Made by a program: the position numbers and the translations under genes. Below the pieces are notes generated by a model. It searched no databases. It was not told where the DNA came from and was given only the letters and a program-made list of their open reading frames with translations. From the NCBI GenBank assembly GCA_018340805.1, contig JACMZG010001863.1, positions 22,950,548 through 23,014,547 of the forward strand: a DNA stretch of 64,000 nt, written 5' to 3'. Numbering within the stretch: the first letter of the stretch is position 1; every line of letters starts with the position of its first letter. Shown here piece by piece: positions 49,916 to 61,440 of this stretch. Source of the DNA: Microvelia longipes (taxonomy: Eukaryota; Arthropoda; Insecta; Hemiptera; Veliidae).

Positions 49916-50638
49916 TTTATTGTATATAATAAGAATTGCCTATCATAGTAAGGGTAGGTGGACACGCCGAATTACCGACCGCGAGTGGATGGAATGATCA
50001 CCACTAAGATGTTGAAGGGGTCAATCCGGCGAAAAAAAATATTTTCATCTAACTACTTGTAATAGTTATTGAGACGTCGAGTAATAAAAATTAAAGGTTC
50101 ATTAAAATGTAAGAGCCACAAGAGTCACGAAATATGAGGTAGTATTAATGTGATGATAAAACTATCGTAAAAATGAGTCACATCTCGATAAGAAATCGAA
50201 GTTTTTATTGAATTAAAGTCATGACATATTGACTAACATAAACCCTGCCATCTGTAAGGTATTAATTTTTCATCTCTTAAGTCCCCTCTTTCTAATATTA
50301 GATATTAACTTTACTATTTCTATCTGGAAGAAGGAAGTTTAGTAATAAGATCTCGAAAAGTTGTCAAGGTTTGGGTTCTTCCTGTAATAACATTGAGGGG
50401 GAAAGTTTCAATTGAAGTCAACTTTTTGGTTTTCAAGGAAGGCAAATATAAGTCCCCATGATCACTCGGAAGTAGAGCTCAACAAAGCTTTGATGAAGCC
50501 AAAGGAAGTCTATTGTTCTCCCTAATAAGATAATCCAGAAAAGCTGAAAGTAGAGTTGATTAATCTACGCTACACATCAAGTTTTTTGATGATACACCGT
50601 AAAGCAGCAGCAGATATATACGAAAGAAACGAAGAAAA
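49916..50638. other. Non-coding DNA, partly purine-rich
   Basis: 50320-50560 has the same purine-rich, GGG/CCC-dotted texture as 29.5 kb. No gene is supported. Confidence 0.4.
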
Positions 50639-50884
50639 GAGTCTCTCAACAAAACTAATAATTTATTCAAAGAGCTTTTAACCTAACATGAGGCCATCAT
50701 CAGTGCCACAGCTAAGAGAAAGACATTCAATAGGCAAAAATGAAATAGAATTAGTAATATTATTTCTCTTCTTTTTCGACTCAACGATGTCGGTGACCCG
50801 TGATAGACTTTTAATTATACATTTTGTGCCAAGTTTTAATTCTCTCCTATAAACCGGGAATAAAGCATGACAAGAACCACACAA
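50639..50884 (-). mobile_element. PLE fragment with hammerhead-like core and possible coding end
   Basis: On the - strand: CTGATGATGGCCTCATGTTA, then GGTTAAAAGC (G12 of the GAAA box mutated to A), AATAAATTATTAG and the terminus GTTGAGAGACTC. Immediately upstream on the same strand is a 68-codon open frame ending MLG (50678-50884), with VYRRELKLGTKCIIKSLSRV inside. Its position suggests the 3' end of an element ORF, but I cannot match it to a PLE reverse transcriptase or GIY-YIG domain, so this is a guess. Confidence 0.45.
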
Positions 50885-51639
50885 AACGTCAAGAAATGCT
50901 GAAAAAGGATATTTCTGGAAAAAATTCTAAGATAAACACAATATTTCCCAAAATACCTGAGAAGAAAAATTAAAATTATCTTTTTCAAAAAATTATCAAA
51001 ATCTTAAATCATCAAACAAAGTTTCTTAACTATTATTACAGTTATAATAGTATTAATTCTGGCCTTAAGACTCAAATTTGTTTTAAGTATTATTATTAAA
51101 TAAGTTTTTGTCTTAAAAGACAAAAACATGGTCTTAAAATGTCTTAGATAAGTACGTCATAATTTAATTTAAAACTTAAAATTTAATTTAACTTGCATAT
51201 AGTGTAAAATTTCAGTGTGAAGTTGTGTGATAATGGTTATAGTTATGAAGTTTCCTACGATGTTTAAACCTGAGCTTTATTCTCATCTTCTTTATATTTT
51301 GTTTCTACGCTAATTATATTTTCCGAATACACTGTGAAGTTGTAACAAGATAATCTAGAATAAATTTCATTACTTTAGGGAAATATTGAAGATTAAAAAA
51401 GTCTGTGTTTGAAGAGAAAAGTAAGATGTAAAATTATAATTAAAAACTTTGTACTTTCAAGTTAATTGTATAATAAGAAAAAAACAAATAACTTACTTCA
51501 CACTTATTTAGGTCTATATTTAATAGTTATAATAAACTAAACCCTCCGCAATGTTGCCACAAGGTCGTTATTAGTTTAACGCAAAAACAAAGCTTATGGT
51601 GAACCTAGAGACGTCTTCTTCTTAAGTTATCAATCCTAA
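50885..51639. other. AT-rich non-coding DNA
   Basis: Nothing is recognised. Confidence 0.4.
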
Positions 51640-51840
51640 GATTAGTTTGTGGCATCTCTACAATCATCTCTGCATTCAGCTAAATATTTTACATCATATA
51701 TGATTGGCAGAGTAAATAATTCTTAATACTAGTTATAAACTCTATAATCTAGGTATAGGCCTTCTACCACTCTTCTGTCCTTGTATCATTTCTTCGAGTA
51801 TTATTTTAGGAGTTTTCGTGACGAAGTAGGTGGCCGAACT
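51640..51840 (-). pseudogene. Non-LTR retrotransposon ORF2 C-terminal relic
   Basis: On the - strand the translation gives FGHLLRHEN (51812-51838), then after a frameshift IILEEMIQGQKSGRRPIP (about 51748-51805), then KYLAECRDDCRDATN (51645-51689) and stop codons. This is the order seen after the RT domain in LINE ORF2 proteins (WFGHxxRH ... I(L/I)EGxIxGKRxRGRPR ... DRxxWRxxxN). Frameshifts and stops show it is dead. Which LINE clade cannot be decided from so short a piece. Confidence 0.75.
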
Positions 51841-51899
51841 AGGTATTTTTATTATTTCTGCAGGGAAAACTTTAAAGTGGTGTTACTACTAGGAGATTC

Positions 51900-52135
51900 C
51901 CTAACTTACTTACACCTACTTAAAACTTACTTTTAATTAGTTACTATAACTTACAAACTTTTACATTGATTATCATACTTACAAACTCTTACTTAGATAC
52001 TCTTACTTATTTACCACCTCATACTGAAATACTACTACTACTTTGACTCATACTCTCTACTTTGATTAAATACTACAAACCCTTACTTAGATGCTCTTAT
52101 TAACAAACTTTTACTTACATACTAAGATTATTTGT
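51900..52135 (+). repeat. Degenerate CTTACTTA-type tandem DNA
   Basis: Low-complexity A/C/T-rich DNA with a recurring TACAAACTCTTACTTAGATA ctcttA block at 51980-52005 and again, with two changes, at 52074-52099. It lies on the upstream side of the LINE relic. Confidence 0.6.
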
Positions 52136-52376
52136 ATTTAAACGATTTTAATAATTTCATTTAATTTTTAATTTTATTTTTTATTTATTTTTTTATCAAA
52201 ACTTTTTAAAATGTTTATTATATTGTAAGTCAAGTGCATTAACTAAAATCAGAGGCCATAGATGATTAAGTTAGAATAGAATGAGGAAGCAAGACATTAA
52301 ATTAACATTCATCAGTCGGATGCAAATACATACATAAAAACTGTCTAAGTGGAAATTAGCTATATTACTGTTTTCT
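52136..52376. other. AT-rich non-coding DNA
   Basis: Nothing is recognised. Confidence 0.4.
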
Positions 52377-52530
52377 CCGCCTTCGCGGACGAGGTCATTA
52401 GTTTTTATACTACCTTCAACACCACGGAGGTCTAGGGTTCATATCCGAGGTTAAACTCTTAGAATGTATAAGATTATTGTTCAAATAAATTATCATCAAC
52501 TTTAGATTAAACATTGAGCGTAATGGTTAT
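52377..52530 (+). repeat. tRNA-derived SINE, family A, truncated copy 3
   Basis: GACGAGGTCATTAG, ACCTTCAACACCACGGAGGT, a mutated B box GGTTCATATCC (52436-52446), AAATTATCATCAACTTTAGA and GAGCGTAATGG match copies 1 and 2 in order. The last ~80 bp of the body and the 5' leader are missing, so the leader is not an obligatory part of the family. Confidence 0.7.
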
Positions 52531-54979
52531 TTACTAATTTTACTATTTTAAAAATAAAAAAAATTACTATTTTTTCCACTATGTACTTCTATTTTTCCTC
52601 CCTTATATATCCCAATGGTTTTAAACAAACAAAGTCATTTCTATGAACTTTTATAGGATTATTATTATTCTCATGAAAGGTGGGCTTCGATATAACTTAG
52701 ATCTTAAACTTATAGCCTCATTATAAAGAGTTGTAAAACCTCTTGGTGACAAGATTTCATCTAAAATTACCATTATTTTGTTTCTTCTAAGCCCCTATTT
52801 GAATTCCTATTTTGTACTTTTCCCCTTCAGATTCTAGTAAATCCAAAGACAAGTTGATCCCAATGTATGACTAGCCTAACTAAGGATGAAGTACCCTTTG
52901 AATCTCCCCTATTCTAATTTGTTACTCCTACAAGCCAGTATAGACAGGTTCGTAAATAAACTTAAAAGAATCCAGAGATTATACACCGCATACACAGTAT
53001 GTTATATAAAGACGTATAAAATAAACTTACAAAAAAAAGACATAACCTTTTTAAAGTAAAAAAGCTGACCAAAGACCTCTTTGAACCCTTACTAAGTTAA
53101 TCCCATGTTTAATACTTCTGAATAATAAGCTAAAATAAAAATATATGTAAATTACTCCATAAATAACATTAAACAAAAAATGTCAACTAACCAAGTAAAA
53201 TATAGTCATGTCTCAATACATATGCATGTTTTTATAATCCCAGGGATTACCTTCAATATAAACATGTCTCAATTTCTTTGGAAAACCCCTTGACTAAACC
53301 TCTTCATTATTGAGTATAGTTTTTAACCAGACAACATTAGTGCAGAGATATTTAGTGAACGACCTAAAAAACTAACTTGATAATAGTTCCTTTAAATCGT
53401 TCAAATTGTAACTTTTATCTTATAAGTTTTAAAACAATTAACGAAAATAAAATCGAGTTTAAGTTATTTCTGACGGTTTTTATTAATTTATGATAGTATA
53501 TTATGTTTAATTAAAGTTAATAGCATCTAAGTTTATTATTGGCAGGTACTTTATCTTACTTAAATAAGAGAAAAATAATAGAAAACTGATTAGGTAAAGA
53601 AACATACCAAGACAGGAGTTTTCCAGAGAACAATTTTGACCAGCCAATCTGTAACATAAAATAAATAATACTTTTTATTTAGACATAAATAATAATTATA
53701 AGACATAACGACATAGCAATTATGAAGTCAACAATAAGTTGAACAATAAAAGAGCTTACTAAAAGTGATATCCTGCAATTTACTAAATAAATATACGTTG
53801 CAGCACTTTCATAAAAACGACTAAAATACAAGTCAAAAACACTGAATAAAACACAGAAAAGTTAAAAAATCTGCTACAGTGAGAAATGAATGAATACATG
53901 AAAAAAATGTATTAAAAAAATTTACTCGCTAAATTACACAATTTTCCCCGATTTTTTTTTCTTTACATAGCTGTATAAAACAGTAACAGTGTTCAATAAA
54001 GTATAAATATCTACAGGTATATACATAATGTACACAATTTGACAGAGTAAAATACAAACATAAAAGGTAAAAATAACGAAAAAACATAACTTGATGGTTT
54101 GGCCAACATTTCGAAGCACTTCAAAAGAGTTAAAACTTCCACTTTAAAAACAAACTTTATTTAGTAAAAATATAAAAATGAAAATAAAAAAGTTATTTTT
54201 TAACTCTACGTTTATTAATATTTTTTCTTTTGTTTATATTAGATTTTTTTTCATAAAACATTTTTATTATTTACCCCCTTTAAATTTACCGTCCTTCTTC
54301 AATGTTTACAATTTAATATTAAATGAACATTAGTTCATAATAATGGGTTTTCATAATATGTAACATTTATTGTTAGCTGAAAGAACAAAAACAAAATATT
54401 ATTAATAATACACTTTTAACAATGTATTTAAAAATAAAAACAAAGAAAATATAAACACAATGCACTTAATGATTCCAATAAAAATTTAAGAAGAATAAAA
54501 ACATGAAATAATTATAAATTGTTTACATTTTCCACTAACTTAATTAAGCTTGTTATGATTTTCAGTCGAAGTAATAAAGAAAATTGGTCACTAAAGAGCA
54601 TGATTTATTCGTTTTTTAGTTAGAAAGAGAAAATAAAAGTGGAAAAGCTCTCCATGAATATATTATCACTATTGCATTGCTATTAGGGAATTGCATGTTA
54701 GTTTCAATTTGTTACAACTGCTACATTAAGATGTTAATAATGGATTCTTTTAGTAAAGCATCATCATTTAGAACTTGAAAAAAGAGAGTTCCAATTCAAA
54801 CATTTTTTTGTAAATTATAAGACAACTATGCTGTCTTGTGAGGTGGTGAGTTGACATTTCTTTAAAAAGATACTTAACAAATATGTTTAAGGTTAAAAAA
54901 TATAGTTTTATTCACAGTACAAAACAAAAATTGTAATAAGAAATTTCAAATTGATGTTGGTTGTACTCTTAATAATGTC
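52531..54979. other. Non-coding DNA
   Basis: 52560-52960 is pyrimidine-rich on the + strand, the mirror texture of the purine-skewed blocks. No gene is supported. Confidence 0.4.
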
Positions 54980-55373
54980 TTGATTAAGAGATAGTATCCA
55001 TTACGGTTAAATAAAAACAACGATTTTAGTGTAACGATTCGACCAATCTGATCATAACTATACAAGTACTAAAATAATAGAATAATCGTTCCGAGAAAGA
55101 AATATGTCAAAGAGAATAACTAAAATTACTGAGAATAAGTGAGAAGTAATAATAAGAAATGAAGGATTTCATAAAAAATAAGACATAAGTAATCTTTTAA
55201 TTTTATAGAGTAGTCTTTTTCAGTAATTTTAGTTATTGTATTTGATATATTTCTTCCTAGGAACGAATATTCTATTATTTTTATTACTTGTATAATAATG
55301 ACCAGATTGGTCAAACAGTTACACTAAAATCGTTATTTTTACTTAACCCTAATGGATACAATCTTCTAATCAA
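54980..55373. mobile_element. 394-bp foldback element, arms about 155 bp
   Basis: The left arm 54980-55133 starts TTGATTAAGAGATAGTATCC; the right arm 55217-55373 read inverted starts TTGATTAGAAGATTGTATCC. Shared inverted blocks in order: CGATTTTAGTGTAAC; GACCAATCTG.TCAT; TATACAAGTA.TA; ATAGAAT.ATCGTTCC; GAAGAAATAT; AATAACTAAAATTACTGA. Most positions match, with small indels. The loop is about 83 bp. There is no coding capacity; the frame 55126-55314 (-) is an accident. A foldback MITE is likeliest; transcription would give a long hairpin RNA. No target duplication is evident. Confidence 0.8.
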
Positions 55374-57309
55374 TAGGAAATTTGCAAAAACAACCTTATT
55401 TTCCAACGAAAATGCGCTAAAAATATTATAAAAAGCATTTTGAGGCTTTAAAATCCTGAAAAAGTGTCATCTTAAAATCAAAACACTGATTTAAAATATC
55501 TATTACAATGTTGTCTTAGTTACAATATATTTTTAAAAAAATAAGAAAAGAGATGAAAATAATAATTTGAACTTTTAATACAGTAAATGAGGTCAGAGGT
55601 AAAAGACACAAGGGAATAGAGAGGGGCAAGCAAGAGGGGCAAGTTAACGAGTAAAGTGAAACACTAAATATATTTCCCTCAAAGAAAAGGGGAGGGAGTA
55701 ATGCGTCAAACTATTGCGGCTTTTTCCCTTCACTTAAATTAAATGTCTTTTTACCTTTTAGTAAAATATTATAAATACTTAGATAGAAAGTATAGAAGTG
55801 AGGTTTACGAGACAGGATAAGGGGTGAGCATAACCAGGGAGTAAAGTCAAAATTATTCCCTAGAAAAAAAGGTAGGAAAGAACGGAATTATTCTCTTAAG
55901 TTAAAAATGTCATATTCTTTACCCAATTTCAACCCTCCATTGTACATGCTTTTTTAGGAGCAAGGTACTCATTGGTACGAAATTTTATATGAATTATAAT
56001 AACCTTTATTTTATATATAAAAATCACTTTGTATAAAGAAGTATATTTAAGAAAAATATAGAGGTTAAAAAAAACTTATTTATTATATTTGAGATAAAAT
56101 TTATGTATTACTTTAATTTAGTTTAATAAACACGAAAATAGTTTATATAAACTTCTTTGTGAATTATATCCTTGCATAAAGTTTTAATATACTTTTTGAA
56201 CAATCATAACAAGTTTACTTAAGTTAAGAAAATAAAATAAAGATAAAAATTTGCAGTCTTGCAAGAAGAAAAATTCCAGCACTACATAATAATTTTAGAG
56301 AAAGCTAAATTAGAAAAGATTATAATAATTAATGAGTTTTTTGGCCATTTTGAAACCTATATAATAAAATTATAGTCTAGACAAGTGTCTCCTATCCGGT
56401 TTCTAGAAAAAATTGTTTATTCTTAATTGGGGTGGGAAAATGATCAAATCAATTTAAAATGTATGTTTGCCCCTCCAATGTGATTGTGCATAAAACTACT
56501 GGTCTTGATCTAATAGTCGATGTACCCAAACGTATTTCATTATTAATAGCATGATGCCTACACTTAAATTTATATCAACAAAACTCAAAAGTATTTGAAA
56601 TTCCAACAAAACATAAATATGAAAGGTGACAAGGTCTCAGGATATGGATAAAAGCTAACATAGTTATAAGGTTATAAATTTGTAATTAATTATTGACACT
56701 GCGAGTCAAGCTCTAATAAGATTTGACTTTAAAATTTGTAATAATAAAGTTCATTATTATAAATTTATAAAAACAACGCCACATGACCCAGTAAGTTTGA
56801 TCGTGTGGGTTTATTACAGGCACTAAATAAATTGTTTGATAAAAAGTGTGACAGATTTAAAATACCAGAGGACGAGGTATAGGATTCAAAAGTTTGATAA
56901 AACAAACTTCATCAAGTGAATACAGAGAAAAATTTAAACTTTTAACATAAGTTTGTCGAAATTTCTATTTAAACTAGTTGATAATGGTCAAAAACACGCT
57001 TTTTGTATAATATAATAAAAACACGTTTGATCGTGTTTGAAGTCATTAAATTTTATAACCATTGCAAAACTAATTTTAAACCCCCTTTTCTAAATTTTAA
57101 ATTATTTAAATTGAAACTAATTTAATTAACAACAATTAGAATTTATAATAATAAGATATTAATTTAGGTACCTATTCTTAGGGTATTTACTGATAAAAAC
57201 GATATGTTAATACAAACATAATACAAGAAACCGAGATATAAAAAATATTTTAAAATTAATTAATGATCTCCACTAAAAAGCCTCATTATCCTTTCAAATC
57301 AATGTTTAT
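55374..57309. other. AT-rich DNA with a purine-rich block
   Basis: 55560-55900 is A/G-rich on the + strand with TTTCCCTC-type motifs. The rest is featureless. No gene is supported. Confidence 0.4.
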
Positions 57310-57444
57310 TTATTTTCTTTCTAATAGAAAATGAAGGGAAACGTTAAGAGAAAAAAGAAGAGGTCTAAATACTGAGCCCTGAGGGATTCCTAAAGTGTTG
57401 TGATTGAGTCTAAAGCAGTTTTCACATTCCCATGAGCTTTTCCT
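57310..57444 (-). pseudogene. LINE reverse transcriptase fragment (GxPQGSV motif)
   Basis: A 44-codon open frame on the - strand ends at TAA (57310-57312). It reads WECENCFRLNHNTLGIPQGS (from 57432), then VFRPLLFSLNV. G(V/I)PQGSVLGPLLF is the hallmark of reverse transcriptase motif B in Jockey/CR1-like non-LTR elements; here the usual LGP is FRP. The stop soon after LLFSLNV, where Y(I/V)NDL is expected, and the one upstream show a dead fragment. It has the same orientation as the C-terminal relic at 51.7 kb but is 5.5 kb away, so the two are probably separate insertions. Confidence 0.75.
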
Positions 57445-57948
57445 TTAAAAACTCCTATATTGAAGTCATGTAGACTTCCTAAGCTTCTTCTTACTACCCG
57501 TTTTCTAATTTATTTCCTTCCTTAAATATAATGAATTTTTATACAAAATTAGATTTTATAACGTCACATCTTTAATGAAAATTTTATTAATTAGAAAATT
57601 GCTTTAAATTACTCTAAGCAAAAAAAATTGAAATTGCTGAATAATTAATACAACAACCACAAATAAAATTTTTTCATGATTAAAAGGTCACCCCCTCTCC
57701 TCATTTATTTAAACTACTAGCCTATTCCTCCATTTAAACCACCACTCTTATAAAGTTACATGGCTTAAATAATTGTATTAAGCGATAAATGGAATGAAAA
57801 TAAAACATGTAAATTTCATAAAAGTTTAACTAATTTCTTGTGTTTAAGTAAGATTTATTCCTACAATATTGATGCAGAAATAAGTCCAACTTCATCTCAA
57901 GTACTGTTCTTTAAACTCATTTAGACACCTTCTTTTAAACGACACTTA
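57445..57948. other. AT-rich non-coding DNA
   Basis: Nothing further of the RT frame is recognised upstream, and no other feature. Confidence 0.4.
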
Positions 57949-58042
57949 GGCCCGTATTCAAAGACATTTTCCTAACATTCTCCTTAAGGAACAAGGAGAT
58001 TGTTAAATAAAAATATTGGGAGAATGTCTTTGAATACGGTCC
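57949..58042. mobile_element. 94-bp Harbinger-type MITE with TTA target duplication
   Basis: The ends GGCCCGTATTCAAAGACATT and, inverted, GGACCGTATTCAAAGACATT are flanked by TTA at 57946-57948 and 58043-58045. Three-base T(A/T)A target sites and GG(G/C/N)C-starting inverted repeats are typical of PIF/Harbinger. It is too short to encode a transposase. The inner part can also fold (CTCCTTAAGGA / AAGGAGA). Confidence 0.82.
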
Positions 58043-58045
58043 TTA

Positions 58046-60108
58046 TATTATGGGCTTGCCGAGTAGGTCAATGAATTTGGTTTTAAACATTAGGATATTT
58101 TAAACCAAATAAATTTGGTACAGGTTTAGGAACCTGTTATCTATTGACAAATTTATAAATTAATTGTTTTCAAGGTATTTCATCTATTTCTAAAATAGAT
58201 AAAATGCTATACAGTATATAAATATATAATTATTATACTATTATTACTATACAGTATAGTATAGTAACTAACACAAGCTTCTCTTGTGTCAACAACTTAT
58301 CACATAATAGTTGTTAATACATTTTTACTATTTTTTTGTTTATATTTACATATTACATTTGTTTATACATTATTTTATTACATTTACACTAAGTAAATTT
58401 ATCAGAAGCCATATTATACAGAATAAATGAAATAAATAAACTAAAACAATTCAGATTTAGACAAGAGGCAACAAACAATTAGATGGAAGGAAAGGAGAAC
58501 ATTAAAGTTTGTAGAGAGTATATTTTCAAATCTAATAAATAAGATCAATAATAATTTTTTTTTATATTTGAAACATTTTGCAAATTGATACTACCTTCGC
58601 AAACCAATAAATTATAAGAAATGCCATAAATGTTTCCGGGTTTCCTTACTTAACAATTAAATAAATACTGTTTAAAAGATTTTCAAATATTAAACAATCC
58701 CAAAAGGTTTAAATACTGGTTTCTTAAAGGGTTACTAGGTTCTTACAGAAAAAGATAAAAATTTACCAAATTTTATTTAATTTTTCATAAAGGAAAAATG
58801 AAGGGAGTTTTCTTCACAACCGTTTCTTGTTACCTTCATCTTTAAAGATCCCTTTTAAAATTTTCGTATTTTGTAAATTATTTGGAAGGACTATTTAAGA
58901 GGATTAAAGGCACCCTTAGGTTTGCGCAATAGCTCTTAAAAGCCTCTAGCGTTTCCTAATTTAATTCGTAGAATAATTTTCACAAGACTTAATTTAATTA
59001 ACACTCTCAGAAAGGAAAAGATGCGCCGGCCTTTAATCAGGATTTATGTATTAATTAGTAGATGAAGGTTTTACCTTCTTATATAGAATTCTAGTTTTAG
59101 TAAAACTAAAGAGATAAAGGTAGTGGCTAGCAGAAGAGGTGCTTATGCAGAGACCATTTATTTAAATAACAAACAGAATAAGATCGTCCCTTAAACCGCC
59201 TTTACTTTGAAGCATCTACAAATATCTATTATTTGCATTTATTCTATTTAAAGACGTTTATACAAGAATTACTGGTAAAACATAGGGATTCATTTCTTTA
59301 AGTGTTTGGAGTAGCTAATATTAGAAAAGCTTCTAAAAAAGTAAAATGATTGTGCTCTTTAAGTTATAAGATCTGTCAAAGGAAGAAATTGCGATACTTG
59401 AGACGTGTAGATTGCATCTTCTAAGCTCAAACATCTGTAGATGTCGAGATGGCGAACATATGTTTCACAAGGCAATTATTATTAATTTCCTGGTTCTTAT
59501 GCTAGTAAAGAAACCTTAAAGTTTTACATCATTAAAATGTGGACAACGTTTTTTTCCAACGATGTCATTTTTAATATTTCTCACGAACTTCCGTAGGTAA
59601 TTTTGTTCACCCTAACTATCCGAAACCGATCATAATCATGTTTATAATAATATTGGATCATAATTATTTCTTTCAGGTACTTTTATAACATTCCAAATGG
59701 TTTCCATCATGCTCTAGTACTGTCTGTGTCGCATAACTTCCGCTGTATTTAGGCTAGAAAGATGAATCTTGGCGATAAAATAAGACTTAAGGTGATTAGA
59801 CAAGAAAAAAACATTTTAGATCATGTTAAAAACTTCGCTGAGTCATCTAAAATTAATACTACGGTATTAGGAAAAAAAATTTAAAAAACATACATTTTAC
59901 CAAACAAACTAAAATTTAACGCTGCACCTCTTTGAGACAAAGGTATCCATTAACTATCATTTTGATATTGGATATATTGACTCTTATACTATTATTTTTC
60001 TGGTTTTTAAACCTTAAAAACTCTTACGTTTTTTTACTGTATATGTATGAGATATCGTTAGAACACGTAAAAATAAAGAACTAAAACTTTGTGTAAACGT
60101 TTTAAGCA
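58046..60108. other. AT-rich non-coding DNA
   Basis: A TATAGTA-type simple patch lies at 58210-58265 and a short hairpin ACACAAG CTTCT CTTGTGT at 58270-58288. No gene is supported. Confidence 0.4.
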
Positions 60109-60174
60109 TATATATATATTATATATTATATAATATATATATATTATATTATATATTTAATATATATATATTAT
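60109..60174. repeat. (TA)n array with TTA interruptions
   Basis: TATATATAT blocks joined by TTATATTATATAAT steps. Confidence 0.93.
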
Positions 60175-61349
60175 AGAACGTGGCGTAAAAAAATTGACTT
60201 TTACTGTACAAAATTCGAAATTTAATAAAAATGCAATATAATAATGAAATATATTGCTAATAGCCGTTAAAGTAGTAAAAGTTATAAAAACTAAGCTGCA
60301 AAATATGACAACAGGTAGTTAAATAAACTTGTCATGATATAAACGTAATTCCCGAATTACTTAATTGAATATATTCAATCATAAATATTGAAACTTAAAT
60401 CATTTCATTTAACTTAAGTTTCAGTTAAGTTTAGGACACTGTTACTTTAATACTCTGAAGAAGAGCTTAGCAAGACCGAAGTATTAACCACCTTAAACAT
60501 TGTAAAGTCTAGGTACGAAAAGTACCGAGGAACCCGATTTCTTAAGTAATGCTTACAAATTTACTTCACAACATTCTAATTAACGTGTTTATAATTTAAA
60601 TTACACATAAAAACGAATTTAATTTAATTAAAAAGACGATTGAAATAAAATACTCATTTAAATGTCAGGATTGACTATTTTATAAAAGTGTAAAATAGTT
60701 TTAAAAATAGATCTACAAAAAATAAAAAAAAGGCAAACGAGCACGCGATCAAAACCTTTACCTTCAATAGGAATGATGCTAAATAACACATTTTCTAACA
60801 ACAGTTTATTAAAACTTTTAAAATAATTTATTAATGCTTTGAAATTAAACTACTGTTTATTAAATAAAAAAATGTTACTAAAGAAAACGGTTCCTTGAAA
60901 CTTAAATTTATATGCAATCATGCAATAAATTATATGTTGTTGTGTTGTTCAAAATATTGCACTAAACATGCAATATTTTGAGCATAATACGCTCAAATAT
61001 AACTTTTGAAGAATAGCTGTTAGAATAATAACACCTATTGTTATACAATATAAGGTAACATTGAAACATTTCTTCCGATAAAATTTTATAAACTAGTAAT
61101 GCGTTGCATCCGGAACTCTGAAATAAAAATACTGAATAAAAATAAAAACTGAAATAAAATAACCGAAAGAAATTTCAGTTATTTTAAAATTATTGATCGC
61201 ACCGTAACTAAAATATATAAAGCTCTGAAGACTAATTATCGCTATTTCAAGTACAATGGACCACATACGAGGTCTAAGTACCTAGGAAATTATTTCTCCG
61301 GAATCTTAAATAATAGTTATTTGCATAGGCTGAGAAGTGTGTCTTTATG
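60175..61349. other. AT-rich non-coding DNA, possible family C trace
   Basis: AAAGTACCGAGGAACCCGAT followed by TTC at about 60518-60541 resembles the last 20-25 bp of family C. Nothing else is recognised. Confidence 0.35.
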
Positions 61350-61440
61350 TCACGCAATTAGATTTACCGACGAGCGAAGCGAGTCCGGGAAAAATTGCCA
61401 AGATATAAAGACATTCTTAGCCGGATGGCATACACTTTTT
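61350..61440 (+). repeat. Repeat family C tail fragment
   Basis: CCGACGAGCGAAGCGAGTCC (61367-61386) followed by GGGAAAAATTGCCAAG matches the GACGAGCGAAGCG...GTCC and GAGGAAAAATTCCGAGG blocks of 15405-15525, with the DNA between them deleted. Confidence 0.5.

Noticed and set aside
60464..60497. Hammerhead-like CTGAAGAAGAGC ... CGAAGTATT
   Set aside because: No GAAA box and no convincing stem II; it is simply an inverted AATACT/AGTATT pair.
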